From: JAAYCI01 sp964369525
GTDB taxonomy: Bacteria > Bacillota > Clostridia > Oscillospirales > Ruminococcaceae
DNA: 31,491 nt
Assembly: GCA_964369525.1 (NCBI GenBank)
Contig: CAYJEW010000021.1
Location: forward strand, 1-31,491
Reading direction: 5' to 3'
The translations under genes and the position numbers were made by a program. Below, piece after piece: positions 22,094-30,181 of the stretch. The notes beneath the pieces were generated by a model. That model ran no database searches and had not been told where the DNA came from. It saw only the letters and a list, made by a program, of their open reading frames with translations. Position 1 is the first letter of the stretch, and each line of letters begins with the position of its first letter.

Positions 22094-22999
22094 ATGTCAC
22101 TTATTTTTTATATTAGGCAGAAAAGTTCTTTGTTTAAAACAAAGCCGGACATTGCCATGCTTAGCAAGCAACTTGGCGGGTTTGCGCACATTGGCGGCAT
22201 TGACGATTTTTACATCTTCCGTCCAGAGGCAAAGCCCCCCTCAACCGCAGGCGCTGAATATATGCTTTACGGTTCTTCGTCGTCTTACGGACGAGGATTT
22301 TACCTTTATATCGATAAAACCTATGCTGAGTTTAAACTGGTATGCCCCCTGCCCACCACTACCCATGACCTAGAAGACTACTTTACAGCGCTTGGCACAC
22401 TGGCCAAGTTTCTCGGCGTACGCGAAGTACAACACGAAGACGGCCGCTCTGCGCCGCAAGCGGCGCTACCTACCATGTTTGCCGAGGCCAAAGCCGCAAA
22501 CTTTGAGCAACTTCGCAGCACCGCAGTTGCCAAAACAGACGGCTTTACTGTGTCGGGCGTAAAGATGCCGCTATTCATCCCCGCCGCGGTGTGCGAGCGC
22601 ATAGCTGCTGTGCCGGCCGAAGCAGGCGAAAAGTATTTTGCCGCATACCTTGCCGAAAAACAGCTGGGCGATTATTATTACATGAAACCCCGTTTTTTCA
22701 CCAATGATTCCGGCGAGGCCATTGTTGGCTACGCGCTTACCGAAGATGTTCCCAGCATTATACCAAAGAGGCCGTTTATACCGTATGGTCCAAACCCTTT
22801 TAGCGTTGATGTACCTGCTGAAAACTGGCTTATCTCATTTGTTCCACAAAAAATAGAGGCGCTTGGTACCCTTAACTACACCACCTTCCTCTCAAGACTT
22901 ACAGACAAAGAAAAAAAAGAATTTGACGACAACCATTATCTAATAATGGGGCTGCGCTTGCCGCGCATGCAGGCCATACTACAAGGCGACAGCGAATAG
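22094..22999 (+). CDS. Uncharacterised 301-aa protein (DUF4299-like)
   Basis: Probably the DUF4299-type family of Firmicutes (MSLIFYIRQKSSLFKTKPDIAML opening), but I hold that placement loosely. It is a soluble alpha/beta protein with no signal peptide or membrane helix. Landmarks are GRGFYLYIDKTYAEFKLVCPLPTT near residue 70, a paired Tyr/Asp stretch LGDYYYMKPRFF near 195 and RPFIPYGPNPFSVD near 232. The start at 22094 follows GGGGGCTTTGT; the open frame extends 42 bp further up but would begin inside the inverted repeat and before the likely transcription start. It is 47 bp upstream of the AEC carrier, which may be co-transcribed. Confidence 0.75.
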   Translation: MSLIFYIRQKSSLFKTKPDIAMLSKQLGGFAHIGGIDDFYIFRPEAKPPSTAGAEYMLYGSSSSYGRGFYLYIDKTYAEFKLVCPLPTTTHDLEDYFTALGTLAKFLGVREVQHEDGRSAPQAALPTMFAEAKAANFEQLRSTAVAKTDGFTVSGVKMPLFIPAAVCERIAAVPAEAGEKYFAAYLAEKQLGDYYYMKPRFFTNDSGEAIVGYALTEDVPSIIPKRPFIPYGPNPFSVDVPAENWLISFVPQKIEALGTLNYTTFLSRLTDKEKKEFDDNHYLIMGLRLPRMQAILQGDSE

Positions 23000-23046
23000 C
23001 CGCCCTGCTTCATCTTATCTCATCTTTAGCTTAGGAGGGCCATTTT

Positions 23047-23970
23047 TTGCCACTAGATACATTATTTTCCCTTGTTTTCCGCCTCGCATTTATGGCCGTT
23101 ATCGGCTATGTGTTGCAAAAAAAAGGCATAACCGACAACGCATTCCAAAAAAAGCTATCCACCATGTTGCTGTACGTTGTTATTCCTTGCAGTATGCTGG
23201 CAGCAGGCAACAGTACCTTCAATCCAAACATGGCCTCCAGCCTTCTGCAGGCCGCTGCAATTGCAGCTCTTTACTATATTATAGGCTGCAGCGCAGCTTA
23301 CATATTGCGCCGCAAGTTGCCGTGGGATCAAAAAAGCAAAAACATCTCCTTCACGCTTATCACACTTGGAAACACCGGCTTTGTTGGCATCCCCTTGCTG
23401 CAAGAGCTCTATGGGGCGGAAGGCGTGCTGTTTGCAGTTGTGTTCAACCTAGGTTTTCAGTTTGTAGCCTTCACGGTAGGCACATCTGTAATGGGGGACA
23501 AAATTTCGCTACGCCGCTTTTTTACAAGCATCATGACGCTATCCCCGCTGATTGCTCTTATTATATTTGTGTCGCCATTCCGCCTACCGGTGTTTATGGT
23601 AGACTCGCTTAGCCAGGTGGGTGGTTTATCTGCCCCATTTTCAATGTTTATCACAGGCGCCGCACTTGCAAATATCCCATTCCGCCAGGTGATTACAAAC
23701 AACAAATCTTGGTTTATTAACCTAATCAAAATGCTTTTATTCCCCGCAGCAATGGCAGCAGGGCTATACTTTGCAGGAATTGGCGGCATACTCGCCCCTG
23801 CAATGCTGGTGCTTGCAAGCATGCCCCCGGGCACAATTAACGTAATTTTTGCAGAGCAGTACGACACCGCCATTCCGCTAGCCACCGGCACAGTAGTGCA
23901 AGGCACACTGCTTATGCTTGCGCTTCTGCCCGCTTGGCTTTTAGTAGGTGGGGTATTGTTCCCCGTTTAG
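23047..23970 (+). CDS. AEC (auxin efflux carrier)-family transporter
   Basis: Inner-membrane carrier of the AEC family, whose bacterial members export or exchange small organic acids such as malate or other metabolites. The 307-aa protein has about ten hydrophobic segments in two halves, with ITLGNTGFVGIPLLQELYG and LASMPPGTINVIFAEQY carrying the conserved crossover Gly/Pro residues. The start is TTG at 23047, eight bases after GGAGG; no ATG fits. It follows the 301-aa gene closely and ends at a strong terminator. The substrate is unknown; malate would fit the malic enzyme in the window, but that is only a guess. Confidence 0.9.
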   Translation: MPLDTLFSLVFRLAFMAVIGYVLQKKGITDNAFQKKLSTMLLYVVIPCSMLAAGNSTFNPNMASSLLQAAAIAALYYIIGCSAAYILRRKLPWDQKSKNISFTLITLGNTGFVGIPLLQELYGAEGVLFAVVFNLGFQFVAFTVGTSVMGDKISLRRFFTSIMTLSPLIALIIFVSPFRLPVFMVDSLSQVGGLSAPFSMFITGAALANIPFRQVITNNKSWFINLIKMLLFPAAMAAGLYFAGIGGILAPAMLVLASMPPGTINVIFAEQYDTAIPLATGTVVQGTLLMLALLPAWLLVGGVLFPV

Positions 23971-23979
23971 CAAAATTTT

Positions 23980-24007
23980 GCAGGCTGAAACACAGCCTGC
24001 TTTTTTT
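23980..24007 (+). terminator. Intrinsic terminator after the AEC carrier gene
   Basis: GCAGGCTG (23980-23987), 5-base loop, CAGCCTGC (23993-24000), then seven T residues. Confidence 0.93.
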
Positions 24008-24020
24008 GTGCCCAACCAAT

Positions 24021-24045
24021 AAAAAGGGCGGCCTAGCGGCCGCCC
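24021..24045 (-). terminator. Intrinsic terminator after the first EamA gene
   Basis: GGGCGGCC (24026-24033), 4-base loop, GGCCGCCC (24038-24045); on the minus strand followed by TTTTTATTGG. It faces the plus-strand terminator 19 bp away. Confidence 0.92.
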
Positions 24046-24073
24046 TCATATTTTACATCTATATCCCTGTACG

Positions 24074-24985
24074 CTAGCCTTCGCCGCGTGACGCACGGCG
24101 CGCCGCCCATATTTCAGGCAATAAAATAGACACAAATAACAGCACGCCGCCCACCACCATGCGTGTGTTCACGCTCTCAAACCCAAACACAACCGAAAAC
24201 AGTGCACCAAACAGCGCCTCTGTGGACAGCACAATGCCTGTTTTTGCAGATGACAGGCGAGTTTGCGCCAGCGTTTGCATGCCAAAGCCCATAAATGTGC
24301 TGCACAGCCCAAGATAGGCTATGGCCGCCCAGCCCGACGACTGGGCAAATGCGGCTATATTTCTATCGGTTATTAAAAACGCCGCAAGTGACAGCACCGC
24401 TGCCACCGAAAACTGCCATGTAACCAGCACGGTTGGGTGCATCGTGCGTGCCAATAGTGCTGTTGCCACAATCTGCACGGCGTACAGCCCCGCACACACT
24501 AAGGTAAGCGCATCGCCAAAGCCAAGCGCAAAGCCACCGCCCGGCTGTATCGACAACACCCCAACTCCTGCAAGTGCCACAAAACAAGCCAAAAACAATA
24601 CCCATGCAGGACGTTTTTTTGCAAGCATCCACCACAAAAACGGTACCATCACCACATATGCGCCGGTAATAAAAGCGCTGTTGCTGGGAGTGGTATACTG
24701 CAGGCCTGCTGTTTGAGTGTAAAAAGCAGCAAACAGCACCACACCAATGGTAAGCCCGCCTTTCCACTGGCCTTTTTTATACTCTCTGCGTAAGGTTTTG
24801 TTAAAAAAAACAAGGCATGCAATGGCAGCCAACCCAAAACGCCCCAGCATAACCGCCGATGGCGAAAGTCCTGCCTCCAGCGTGTATTTTGTAAACACAA
24901 ACCCCGCGCCCCATATAGCCGCCACCAAAAGAAGCCCTGCTATAGCAAGACGCTGCTGGGCTTTACCTGCAGGCAGATTACGCAT
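24074..24985 (-). CDS. EamA/DMT-family transporter
   Basis: A drug/metabolite-transporter superfamily protein, 303 aa, ten hydrophobic segments in two EamA repeats (IAGLLLVAAIWGAGFVFTKY at about residue 14 and a second repeat opening with GFALGFGDALTLVCAGLYA). Such proteins mostly export amino acids or small metabolites; the substrate is unknown. The start at 24985 (MRNLPAGKAQQ) is chosen because AAAAAAGGAGGAATTGCT lies upstream; 60 more bp of open frame lack a ribosome-binding site. It is a single gene on the minus strand with its own terminator, unrelated in operon terms to the plus-strand carrier before it. Confidence 0.9.
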   Translation of the reverse strand: MRNLPAGKAQQRLAIAGLLLVAAIWGAGFVFTKYTLEAGLSPSAVMLGRFGLAAIACLVFFNKTLRREYKKGQWKGGLTIGVVLFAAFYTQTAGLQYTTPSNSAFITGAYVVMVPFLWWMLAKKRPAWVLFLACFVALAGVGVLSIQPGGGFALGFGDALTLVCAGLYAVQIVATALLARTMHPTVLVTWQFSVAAVLSLAAFLITDRNIAAFAQSSGWAAIAYLGLCSTFMGFGMQTLAQTRLSSAKTGIVLSTEALFGALFSVVFGFESVNTRMVVGGVLLFVSILLPEIWAARRASRGEG

Positions 24986-25180
24986 AGCAATTCCTCCTTT
25001 TTTGTAAAATGCATTTTTTAGCATTCGCCTTTTATTTAAGCACATATCCGCCTAAAAAACAACTTCACCACGCCCCTCTATCTTTGTTGCCAAGCCAATG
25101 AAACCCAACCTTAATAGCCTTGCATCTACACAAGCATGACTTCTATTTTTTTATTTTATAAGCTTTTGTGCTCATGCTGA
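24986..25180. other. Non-coding stretch between EamA gene and tRNA promoter
   Basis: AT-rich and without a supported gene. Presumably holds the minus-strand promoter of the EamA gene. No repeat or RNA structure stands out. Confidence 0.5.
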
Positions 25181-25209
25181 TTGACACAGCTGTTACTGTG
25201 TGATATATT
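25181..25209 (+). promoter_or_regulatory. Strong sigma-A promoter of the tRNA pair
   Basis: TTGACA (25181-25186), 17-bp spacer, TATATT (25204-25209). The spacer region contains inverted 6-mers ACACAG (25184-25189) and CTGTGT (25196-25201). The leader to tRNA-His is about 80 bases. Confidence 0.8.
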
Positions 25210-25297
25210 AATAAGGCGCAATTTTGCCGCAGCGTTTTTGTTTTATACATGCGCCTACTTGTATATTCAGAGCGGTTTATGACAAGCGCACATATGT

Positions 25298-25375
25298 GGT
25301 GGGTATAGCTCAGGTGGTTAGAGTGTCAGGTTGTGGCCCTGAAGGCCGTGGGTTCAAGTCCCACTATCCACCCCA
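25298..25375 (+). tRNA. tRNA-His (GTG)
   Basis: Acceptor GTGGGTA (25299-25305) pairs with TATCCAC (25365-25371). There is an extra G at 25298 opposite discriminator C25372, the tRNA-His identity element. The anticodon stem TCAGG/CCTGA encloses TTGTGGC, giving anticodon GTG. T-arm GTGGG TTCAAGT CCCAC. CCA is encoded (25373-25375). Confidence 0.97.
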
Positions 25376-25436
25376 CTTTTTTGATAAAAAAGCGATGCTA
25401 CTCTTTTCGCTTGTTTATATATGCACAACTTAATAC

Positions 25437-25511
25437 TGGCCTGTCGCCAAGCGGTAAGGCACTGGACTTTGACTCCAGCATTCGTAGGTTCAAATCCTGC
25501 CAGGCCAACCA
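25437..25511 (+). tRNA. tRNA-Gln (TTG)
   Basis: Acceptor TGGCCTG (25437-25443) pairs with CAGGCCA (25501-25507). The anticodon stem CTGGA/TCCAG encloses CTTTGAC, giving anticodon TTG. T-arm GTAGG TTCAAAT CCTGC; discriminator A and encoded CCA (25509-25511). It lies 61 bp after tRNA-His in one transcript. Confidence 0.97.
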
Positions 25512-25512
25512 C

Positions 25513-25550
25513 GTCGTCGCAAACTTCGCTAAGTTTGTGACGACTTTTTT
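25513..25550 (+). terminator. Intrinsic terminator of the tRNA operon
   Basis: GTCGTCGCAAACTT (25513-25526), loop CGCT, AAGTTTGTGACGAC (25531-25544) with one mismatch, then six T residues. It begins two bases after the tRNA-Gln CCA end. Confidence 0.93.
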
Positions 25551-25582
25551 GTTAACTAGCTAACGTCGTCACGCACACCGCT

Positions 25583-25894
25583 ATGTGGCTCCTCCTTATG
25601 CAACAGGCTGGCGCAGGAGTATCCTCAACGGATAGTATTGCCTTCGGCTCTACTTCCGCCCAGTTTAATGGAAGTTTTACAGCAATAAGCGGCACAGGCG
25701 CTCTCGTTGACTATGTCAACGCCTTTAACATAAATGTGGCCGCAATATCACGCTTTAGCTCAAGCATGAATTATTATACGTCGAGTAATCGTACAACCTG
25801 GATAGCAGAAAATTCCAATTTGGAGCTCAACTTTCCCAGTGCAACCCAAACCAATTCTGTTGGCGTGCATTTTGGGTCATCGTACCCATCGTAA
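25583..25894 (+). pseudogene. Possible C-terminal remnant of a larger protein beside the tRNA genes
   Basis: An open frame of 103 aa rich in Ser, Thr, Asn and Phe (SIAFGSTSAQFNGSFTAISG, NYYTSSNRTTWIAENSNLELNF), with a composition typical of secreted or filament/tail proteins. No ribosome-binding site precedes either ATG (25583 or 25598) and no signal peptide is visible, so it reads like the end of a longer gene whose front is gone. The codon choice (TCA, CGT, TCG) looks less like the neighbours. A terminator follows at 25919-25952. It could also be a chance frame. Confidence 0.35.
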
Positions 25895-25918
25895 ATAAAA
25901 TAACATTTTCCATAAAAC

Positions 25919-25952
25919 AAAGCCCCCTTGCTAAGATGCAAATGGGGGCTTT
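25919..25952. terminator. Terminator between the remnant and the aldo/keto reductase
   Basis: AAAGCCCCC (25919-25927) pairs with GGGGGCTTT (25944-25952) across a 16-base loop. The stem ends 11 bp past the minus-strand stop at 25964. T-rich tracts on both sides allow use in either direction. Confidence 0.85.
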
Positions 25953-25963
25953 TCTATTTAATT

Positions 25964-27169
25964 TTATGCTTTTCTCTTTTTGCTTGTGCCCAAAACCTTC
26001 GCGGCTATGCTTGCGCCCACCCTAAGCAACACATTGTCCAGCTCTTTATGTGCCTCTTGTAACTTTGGCGGTATGTCTATGTTTTGCGGACAGTGCTGTT
26101 TGCACTTTCCGCAGTTTGTGCACAGGTTCACGCCCGAGCGCTCGCCCGTTATGCCCACATGCCTCGATATATACTGAATAGACGCACCCTTGCCAAAGAA
26201 ATACTTGCTGTTGTAGTCTGCAAACGTGGCTGGGATATCCACACCAAACGGACAAGGCATACAGTAGTTACACCCTGTACATGGCACCCGCATTAGCTCT
26301 TCATAAACACCTTTCACATCTTCAACAATCTGCAGTTCTTCGGCAGTCATGCTGTTTGGCGCAGTGGCGCTTGCGGCATTTATGTTGTCTTCAATATGCG
26401 CAAGCTCGTTCATACCGCTAAGCACCGTGCCCACCCCGGGGTGGTTCATAATAAATCTTAGCGACCAATATGCGGCGCTGCGCTTTTCTTTATAGCTCGC
26501 GAATATCTCGTTGACTTTGGTGGGCGCTTTTATTGCAAGCGCGCCGCCACGCAGCGGCTCCATAACCACAACGCCTACGCCAAGCGAATATGCCCTTTCC
26601 AGCCCCGCCTTGCCCGCTTGGTAATTTTGGTCTAAATAGTTATACTGTATCTGACAAAAATCCCAGCAGTAATCCTCTAAAATTTTAATAAATTCTTCTG
26701 CCCTGCCGTGAAAGGAAAATCCGACGTACTTTATCTGCCCGCTTTTCCTTTTTTGCTCTATAAATTCAAGTATGCCAAAGCTTTTCAGCTTTTCCCAATC
26801 GGAAAAGTTCATAAGCATATGCATAAGGTAGTAGTCTATATAGTCTGTGCCAAGGCGAGCAAGCTGGGTTGCAAAATATTTTTCTATCTGCGCGGGCTTT
26901 GAAACCAAAAACGCAGGCAGCTTGTCTGCTATGTACACCTTGTTGCGTATATCATACTCCCGCACAAAATCTCCCAACTAACCCTCGCGTTTGCCGCCAT
27001 GGTAGGGGTAGTCTGTATCAAAATAGTTCACACCATTGTCGAATGCGTACTTTATCTGCTTAAATGCAAGTGCTTTATCTATTGCGCCACCTTTTGTGTG
27101 AAACCGCATGCATCCATACCCCAGCAGGGATACCTCGGGCCCATTTTTTGTAAGCTTTCTGTACTGCAT
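25964..27169 (-). pseudogene. Aldo/keto reductase with di-[4Fe-4S] tail, interrupted by an in-frame TAG
   Basis: Clostridial NAD(P)H aldo/keto reductase fused to a ferredoxin-like tail. The frame opens at 27169 (MQYRKLTKNGPEVSLLGYGCMRF) eight bases after GAGG. It runs to codon 63, meets TAG at 26980-26978, and continues in the same frame to 25964. Both halves align as one protein of about 400 codons. Asp51 and Tyr56 (FDTDYPYHGG) lie before the stop; Lys83 (IADK) and His117 (LMHM) lie after it, so the catalytic tetrad is split. The C-terminus has CTGCNYCMPC and CTNCGKCKQHCP, two cluster motifs. The next codon, TTG, has no ribosome-binding site, so re-initiation would give an enzyme lacking two catalytic residues. 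A single base change or a sequence error explains it. Confidence 0.85.
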
Positions 27170-27420
27170 TCAACCATCCTCACTAAGTCACTTTTATTTG
27201 TTCTGCACACTATTATATAGTATACGATGGCCGTTTTCTAGCCTTTTGCGCCGGCGGCCACCAGCGCTATAAAACAAGTACTGCCACTTTCTAACTTAAG
27301 ATATCTTCGTTACAACTTTGAAAAATCAGTTGCCTGCACTTTGGCGATATACAAAAGCGCCTTACATTCGGGCCGTGCTTCGTACTTTATTTATAGTGCT
27401 CTTTGCATGCCTAAATAGCC
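27170..27420. other. Non-coding stretch upstream of the aldo/keto reductase
   Basis: No gene supported. A minus-strand TATACT/TATAAT-like cluster near 27217-27229 may be the reductase -10. Otherwise nothing distinct is seen. Confidence 0.4.
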
Positions 27421-27449
27421 TTGTTGTCGCATTAAGAGTATGATATCAT
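27421..27449 (+). promoter_or_regulatory. Probable promoter of the DHFR-fold gene
   Basis: TTGTTG (27421-27426), 17-bp spacer, TATCAT (27444-27449). A leader of about 45 bases leads to GGAGG and ATG at 27500. Confidence 0.5.
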
Positions 27450-27499
27450 TATTAAACTCAACCATCTAACTATCACATATCTTTTTAGGAGGGCTTAAA

Positions 27500-28024
27500 A
27501 TGAGCGGTAAAATAATACTAAACCTTGCAATCAGCTTAGACGGTTATATAGCCGACAACGACGGCGGGTACAACTGGATTTCCGGCGACGGCGACAAAAC
27601 ATTAAACACCTCCTCGCAGTTCGATTTTGCACAGTTCACCGCAGGTATTGACGTAGTGCTAATGGGTAGCCAGTGCTACGAACAAGGCATGGCCGAGCCG
27701 TATAGCGACAAAACTGTATATGTGGCCAGCTCAAAAGAGCGCCAAAATACAAAAAATATCACCTTTATTAAAGGCGACATCGCAAAGGTTATTGCCGCCG
27801 AAAAGGCAAAAGGCAAAAACATCTACCTGTTTGGCGGCGGCAAGGTTATCGACCCATTCATCAAACAGGACATAATTGACGAATACTATGTTGGCATCAT
27901 TCCTATTATTCTGGGCTCCGGGCGGCCTTTGTTTTTAGGAAATAATCCCACCCTTCCTCTTCATCTTGAGGCTTGCTACATCGACGAAGGCGTTACTATT
28001 CTTAAGTATTCTAAAAGAAGCTAA
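27500..28024 (+). CDS. Dihydrofolate reductase / RibD-C fold protein
   Basis: A 174-aa protein of the RibD C-terminal/DHFR-like family (YwjB, YyaP group), NADPH-binding reductases usually of unknown substrate. The N-terminus KIILNLAISLDGYIADNDGG is diagnostic, followed by VVLMGSQCYEQGM, a strand-turn YVASSKER, the Gly-rich cofactor loop IYLFGGGKVIDPF near residue 113, and the closing IPIILGSGRPLF. TTAGGAGGGCTTAAA precedes the ATG. It is not a true folate-pathway DHFR by length or motif. It stands alone; its downstream context is lost in the assembly gap 83 bp away. Confidence 0.88.
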   Translation: MSGKIILNLAISLDGYIADNDGGYNWISGDGDKTLNTSSQFDFAQFTAGIDVVLMGSQCYEQGMAEPYSDKTVYVASSKERQNTKNITFIKGDIAKVIAAEKAKGKNIYLFGGGKVIDPFIKQDIIDEYYVGIIPIILGSGRPLFLGNNPTLPLHLEACYIDEGVTILKYSKRS

Positions 28025-28107
28025 CTAATACTCACAGCTATAACTCTATTTTTTTCTTGTCACACCAGCTTGGCTCTGTTATTCCATTAATATTCTCACT
28101 AATGCAA

Positions 28108-28207
28108 NNNNNNNNNNNNNNNNNNNNNNNNNNNNNNNNNNNNNNNNNNNNNNNNNNNNNNNNNNNNNNNNNNNNNNNNNNNNNNNNNNNNNNNNNNNNN
28201 NNNNNNN
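28108..28207. other. Assembly gap of 100 N
   Basis: Exactly 100 N, the usual placeholder for a gap of unknown size. Linkage between the left part of the window and the EamA/glycosyltransferase block therefore rests on scaffolding. Any terminator of the adjoining genes falls inside it. Confidence 0.98.
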
Positions 28208-28215
28208 CAATGGCT

Positions 28216-29106
28216 TTACTTTTGTTTTTTGCGTTCTTTATTCTCTGCGTATGTAAATATAAAAATACCTAGAAGCACCAGCGCTGCGCCTAAAAACTGC
28301 GGTGCTGCAGGCAACTCTGCAAATATAAAATATGCCATAACTGCCGCCAAAAGCGGCTCGCCTAACTTGGCGGCAGTTAGGTAGGCAGGGCTTAGATATT
28401 TTAAACACCAGCTTAGCACGCTGTGGCCCATTAGCGTACACACAACTGCCAGCCACAGCCCTATGCCCAGCTCTCTTGCGCCCCAGCCCAGCAACGGCGT
28501 TTGCGTTGCTATGCAAAATACAAGTAAACACACCATGCACGATACATACACCAGCCAGGTATACACCCCAGCCGACAGATGCCCTCGCTGTACTCTACCT
28601 ATAAGTATATACCCCGATACAAAAATTCCACCCGCCAGCGCCAGCGCATTGCCCCATAGCTGGCCCGCTTGTGGCAGGCTACCGCCCGTGCCAAGCGCCA
28701 CTATGCAGCTGCCCACGAATGCAAGCACAATAGCCCATATTCCAAGCTTTGGTATATGCCCTTTCAGCACCAGCGCAAAGCCCAGCGCCGCAAATATAAC
28801 ATCGGTATTCACTAGCACTGTTGCGCTGGCCACCGTTGTGTAATTAAGCGCTTCAAACCAACTTAAAAAATGCAGCGCCAAGCAAAGACCGCTTAGGCTG
28901 CACAGTACAATATCTTTTGCTACAAGACGCTTTAGCTCTGTGCGGTAGCGCATTAGCACAAACGGCGTTAGAATAATCACCGCAAAAATAAGCCGCCAAG
29001 CCGCCGTTACAGCTGCAGGCGCCTCGGCCCAGCGCACAAATATGGCCGAAGACGAAATACCCAAAATTCCAATTGCAAGCGCAAGCCGTGCAGGTACTTT
29101 CACCAT
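28216..29106 (-). CDS. EamA/DMT-family transporter (second copy type)
   Basis: A 296-aa ten-helix member of the drug/metabolite transporter superfamily with two EamA repeats (LAIGILGISSSAIFVRWAEAP and the second opening near GNALALAGGIFVSGY). It ends with a short basic tail (ENKERKKQK). It differs clearly from the EamA protein at 24074. The ribosome-binding site is weak (GTAGGCGGT next to ATG), but it starts only 5 bp after the DUF2304 stop, so coupling is likely. It thus appears to be the last gene of the GT4-GT2-DUF2304 set, though its role there, if any, is unclear. Confidence 0.9.
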   Translation of the reverse strand: MVKVPARLALAIGILGISSSAIFVRWAEAPAAVTAAWRLIFAVIILTPFVLMRYRTELKRLVAKDIVLCSLSGLCLALHFLSWFEALNYTTVASATVLVNTDVIFAALGFALVLKGHIPKLGIWAIVLAFVGSCIVALGTGGSLPQAGQLWGNALALAGGIFVSGYILIGRVQRGHLSAGVYTWLVYVSCMVCLLVFCIATQTPLLGWGARELGIGLWLAVVCTLMGHSVLSWCLKYLSPAYLTAAKLGEPLLAAVMAYFIFAELPAAPQFLGAALVLLGIFIFTYAENKERKKQK

Positions 29107-29111
29107 ACCGC

Positions 29112-29474
29112 CTACCCGCTATGCTCTTCTGTATCGCTTTCGTTACGCTTTTCGTCCAGCGCTATGCTTTGCGCAAGCTGCTGCTGGCGAGCATCTAAGC
29201 GAGAAATTTTAAGCGAATCGGAGAATGATTTTATAAGTAATACAAATATTATGCTTAAAAAAATAACATTTATTGGCGACTCTATTCCCAGCAATGTGGC
29301 TGCCCAAAGCGCAATGCCCGGGGCAATGCTAAGCACAAGCAACATCACCGAAAGCAGTATCCAAAAAATGGTATCTTTTATCTGCACCTTCGCAGAGCGA
29401 ATACGCCCCAGCATAAAAACTAATGTGGCAAGCGCCCCTACTATTAAAAGCACCCTCATTACTTCGCTTATCAT
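29112..29474 (-). CDS. DUF2304 membrane protein
   Basis: A 120-aa protein with three hydrophobic segments (about 6-22, 34-60, 66-86) and a charged C-terminal helix (LDARQQQLAQSIALDEKRNE). This is the DUF2304 pattern: LGRIRSAKVQIKDTIFWILLSV and INVIFLSIIFVLLI. The family is very commonly encoded beside a dolichyl-phosphate-mannose-synthase-like GT2, as here (5 bp after that gene), and is thought to help anchor or support it. Its molecular function is not established. The start MISEVMR at 29474 is the natural choice; a second Met six codons in is possible. Confidence 0.88.
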   Translation of the reverse strand: MISEVMRVLLIVGALATLVFMLGRIRSAKVQIKDTIFWILLSVMLLVLSIAPGIALWAATLLGIESPINVIFLSIIFVLLIKSFSDSLKISRLDARQQQLAQSIALDEKRNESDTEEHSG

Positions 29475-29479
29475 CGCCG

Positions 29480-30181
29480 CTATTCACCCTCCATAAAGTT
29501 TTTTTTGCGAAACCACTGCACCAGTAAAATAGACACCGCCATATGAAGCATATATTTAATGCTACGGAAGGTTGTTAAATAACTAGTGCCTGCCGTTCTG
29601 TCTGCCGATTGTATCTGTACCTCGCATACGGTTACTCCACAGCGCAAAAGATAGCTTAGCGTATCCGGCTCCGGCGGGTAGTTCATGTTTATGGCAAATG
29701 TTTTTATGAGCTTTTGGTTAAAAAGGCGCATGCCACTGGTAGGGTCGCTCACATACTTGCCTGTGGTAATTTTTATTGCAATACTAATAAGAATACTGCC
29801 CGCCATACGTAGCGTACGCGGCCTTTTAATGGTTACAAAGCGACTACCTAAAACAAGGTCGCACCCCTTGCCAAGCTGCTCTACCATTTGCTCTATGTGG
29901 CACGCCTTGTGCTGGCCATCAGCGTCGAACTGAAGAGCGGCATCGTAGCCGTTTTCATAGGCGTATCGCATACCCGCCTGAAACGCACCCGCAAGCCCCA
30001 AGTTTATAGGCAAGTCTAAAAGATTATAACCATTTTTGCGGCACAGCTCTGCTGTGCCATCGGCGCTGCCATCATTTACCACTAGTGTGTCGTACTGCAG
30101 GCAGGTGCTTTTTAAATCTTCCATTACAAAAGGAAGGCTTTCTTCTTCGTTATATGCAGGTATTATCACCAGCACTTTCAT
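29480..30181 (-). CDS. Family 2 glycosyltransferase (polyprenyl-phosphate hexosyltransferase type)
   Basis: A 233-aa GT-A enzyme resembling dolichyl-phosphate mannose synthase. It transfers a sugar from a nucleotide donor, most likely to a polyprenyl phosphate. The N-terminal strand VLVIIPAYNEEESLP, VVNDGSADGT and the metal-binding Asp86/Asp88 of FDADGQHK are the classic motifs; LGSRF and DPTSGMRLFN follow. Two short hydrophobic segments (AGSILISIAIKI, AVSILLVQW) suggest membrane association. GGAAGGAG lies before the ATG. It overlaps the 3' end of the GT4 gene by 32 bp, indicating one operon. Confidence 0.92.
   Translation of the reverse strand: MKVLVIIPAYNEEESLPFVMEDLKSTCLQYDTLVVNDGSADGTAELCRKNGYNLLDLPINLGLAGAFQAGMRYAYENGYDAALQFDADGQHKACHIEQMVEQLGKGCDLVLGSRFVTIKRPRTLRMAGSILISIAIKITTGKYVSDPTSGMRLFNQKLIKTFAINMNYPPEPDTLSYLLRCGVTVCEVQIQSADRTAGTSYLTTFRSIKYMLHMAVSILLVQWFRKKNFMEGE

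Noticed and set aside
26978..26980. TAG as a pyrrolysine codon in the aldo/keto reductase
   Set aside because: The family has no known pyrrolysine enzyme, the site is a variable loop and no pyl gene or PYLIS-like structure is seen here.
28057..28272. Open frame running through the N block
   Set aside because: Formed only because N translates as X; no coding evidence on either side.
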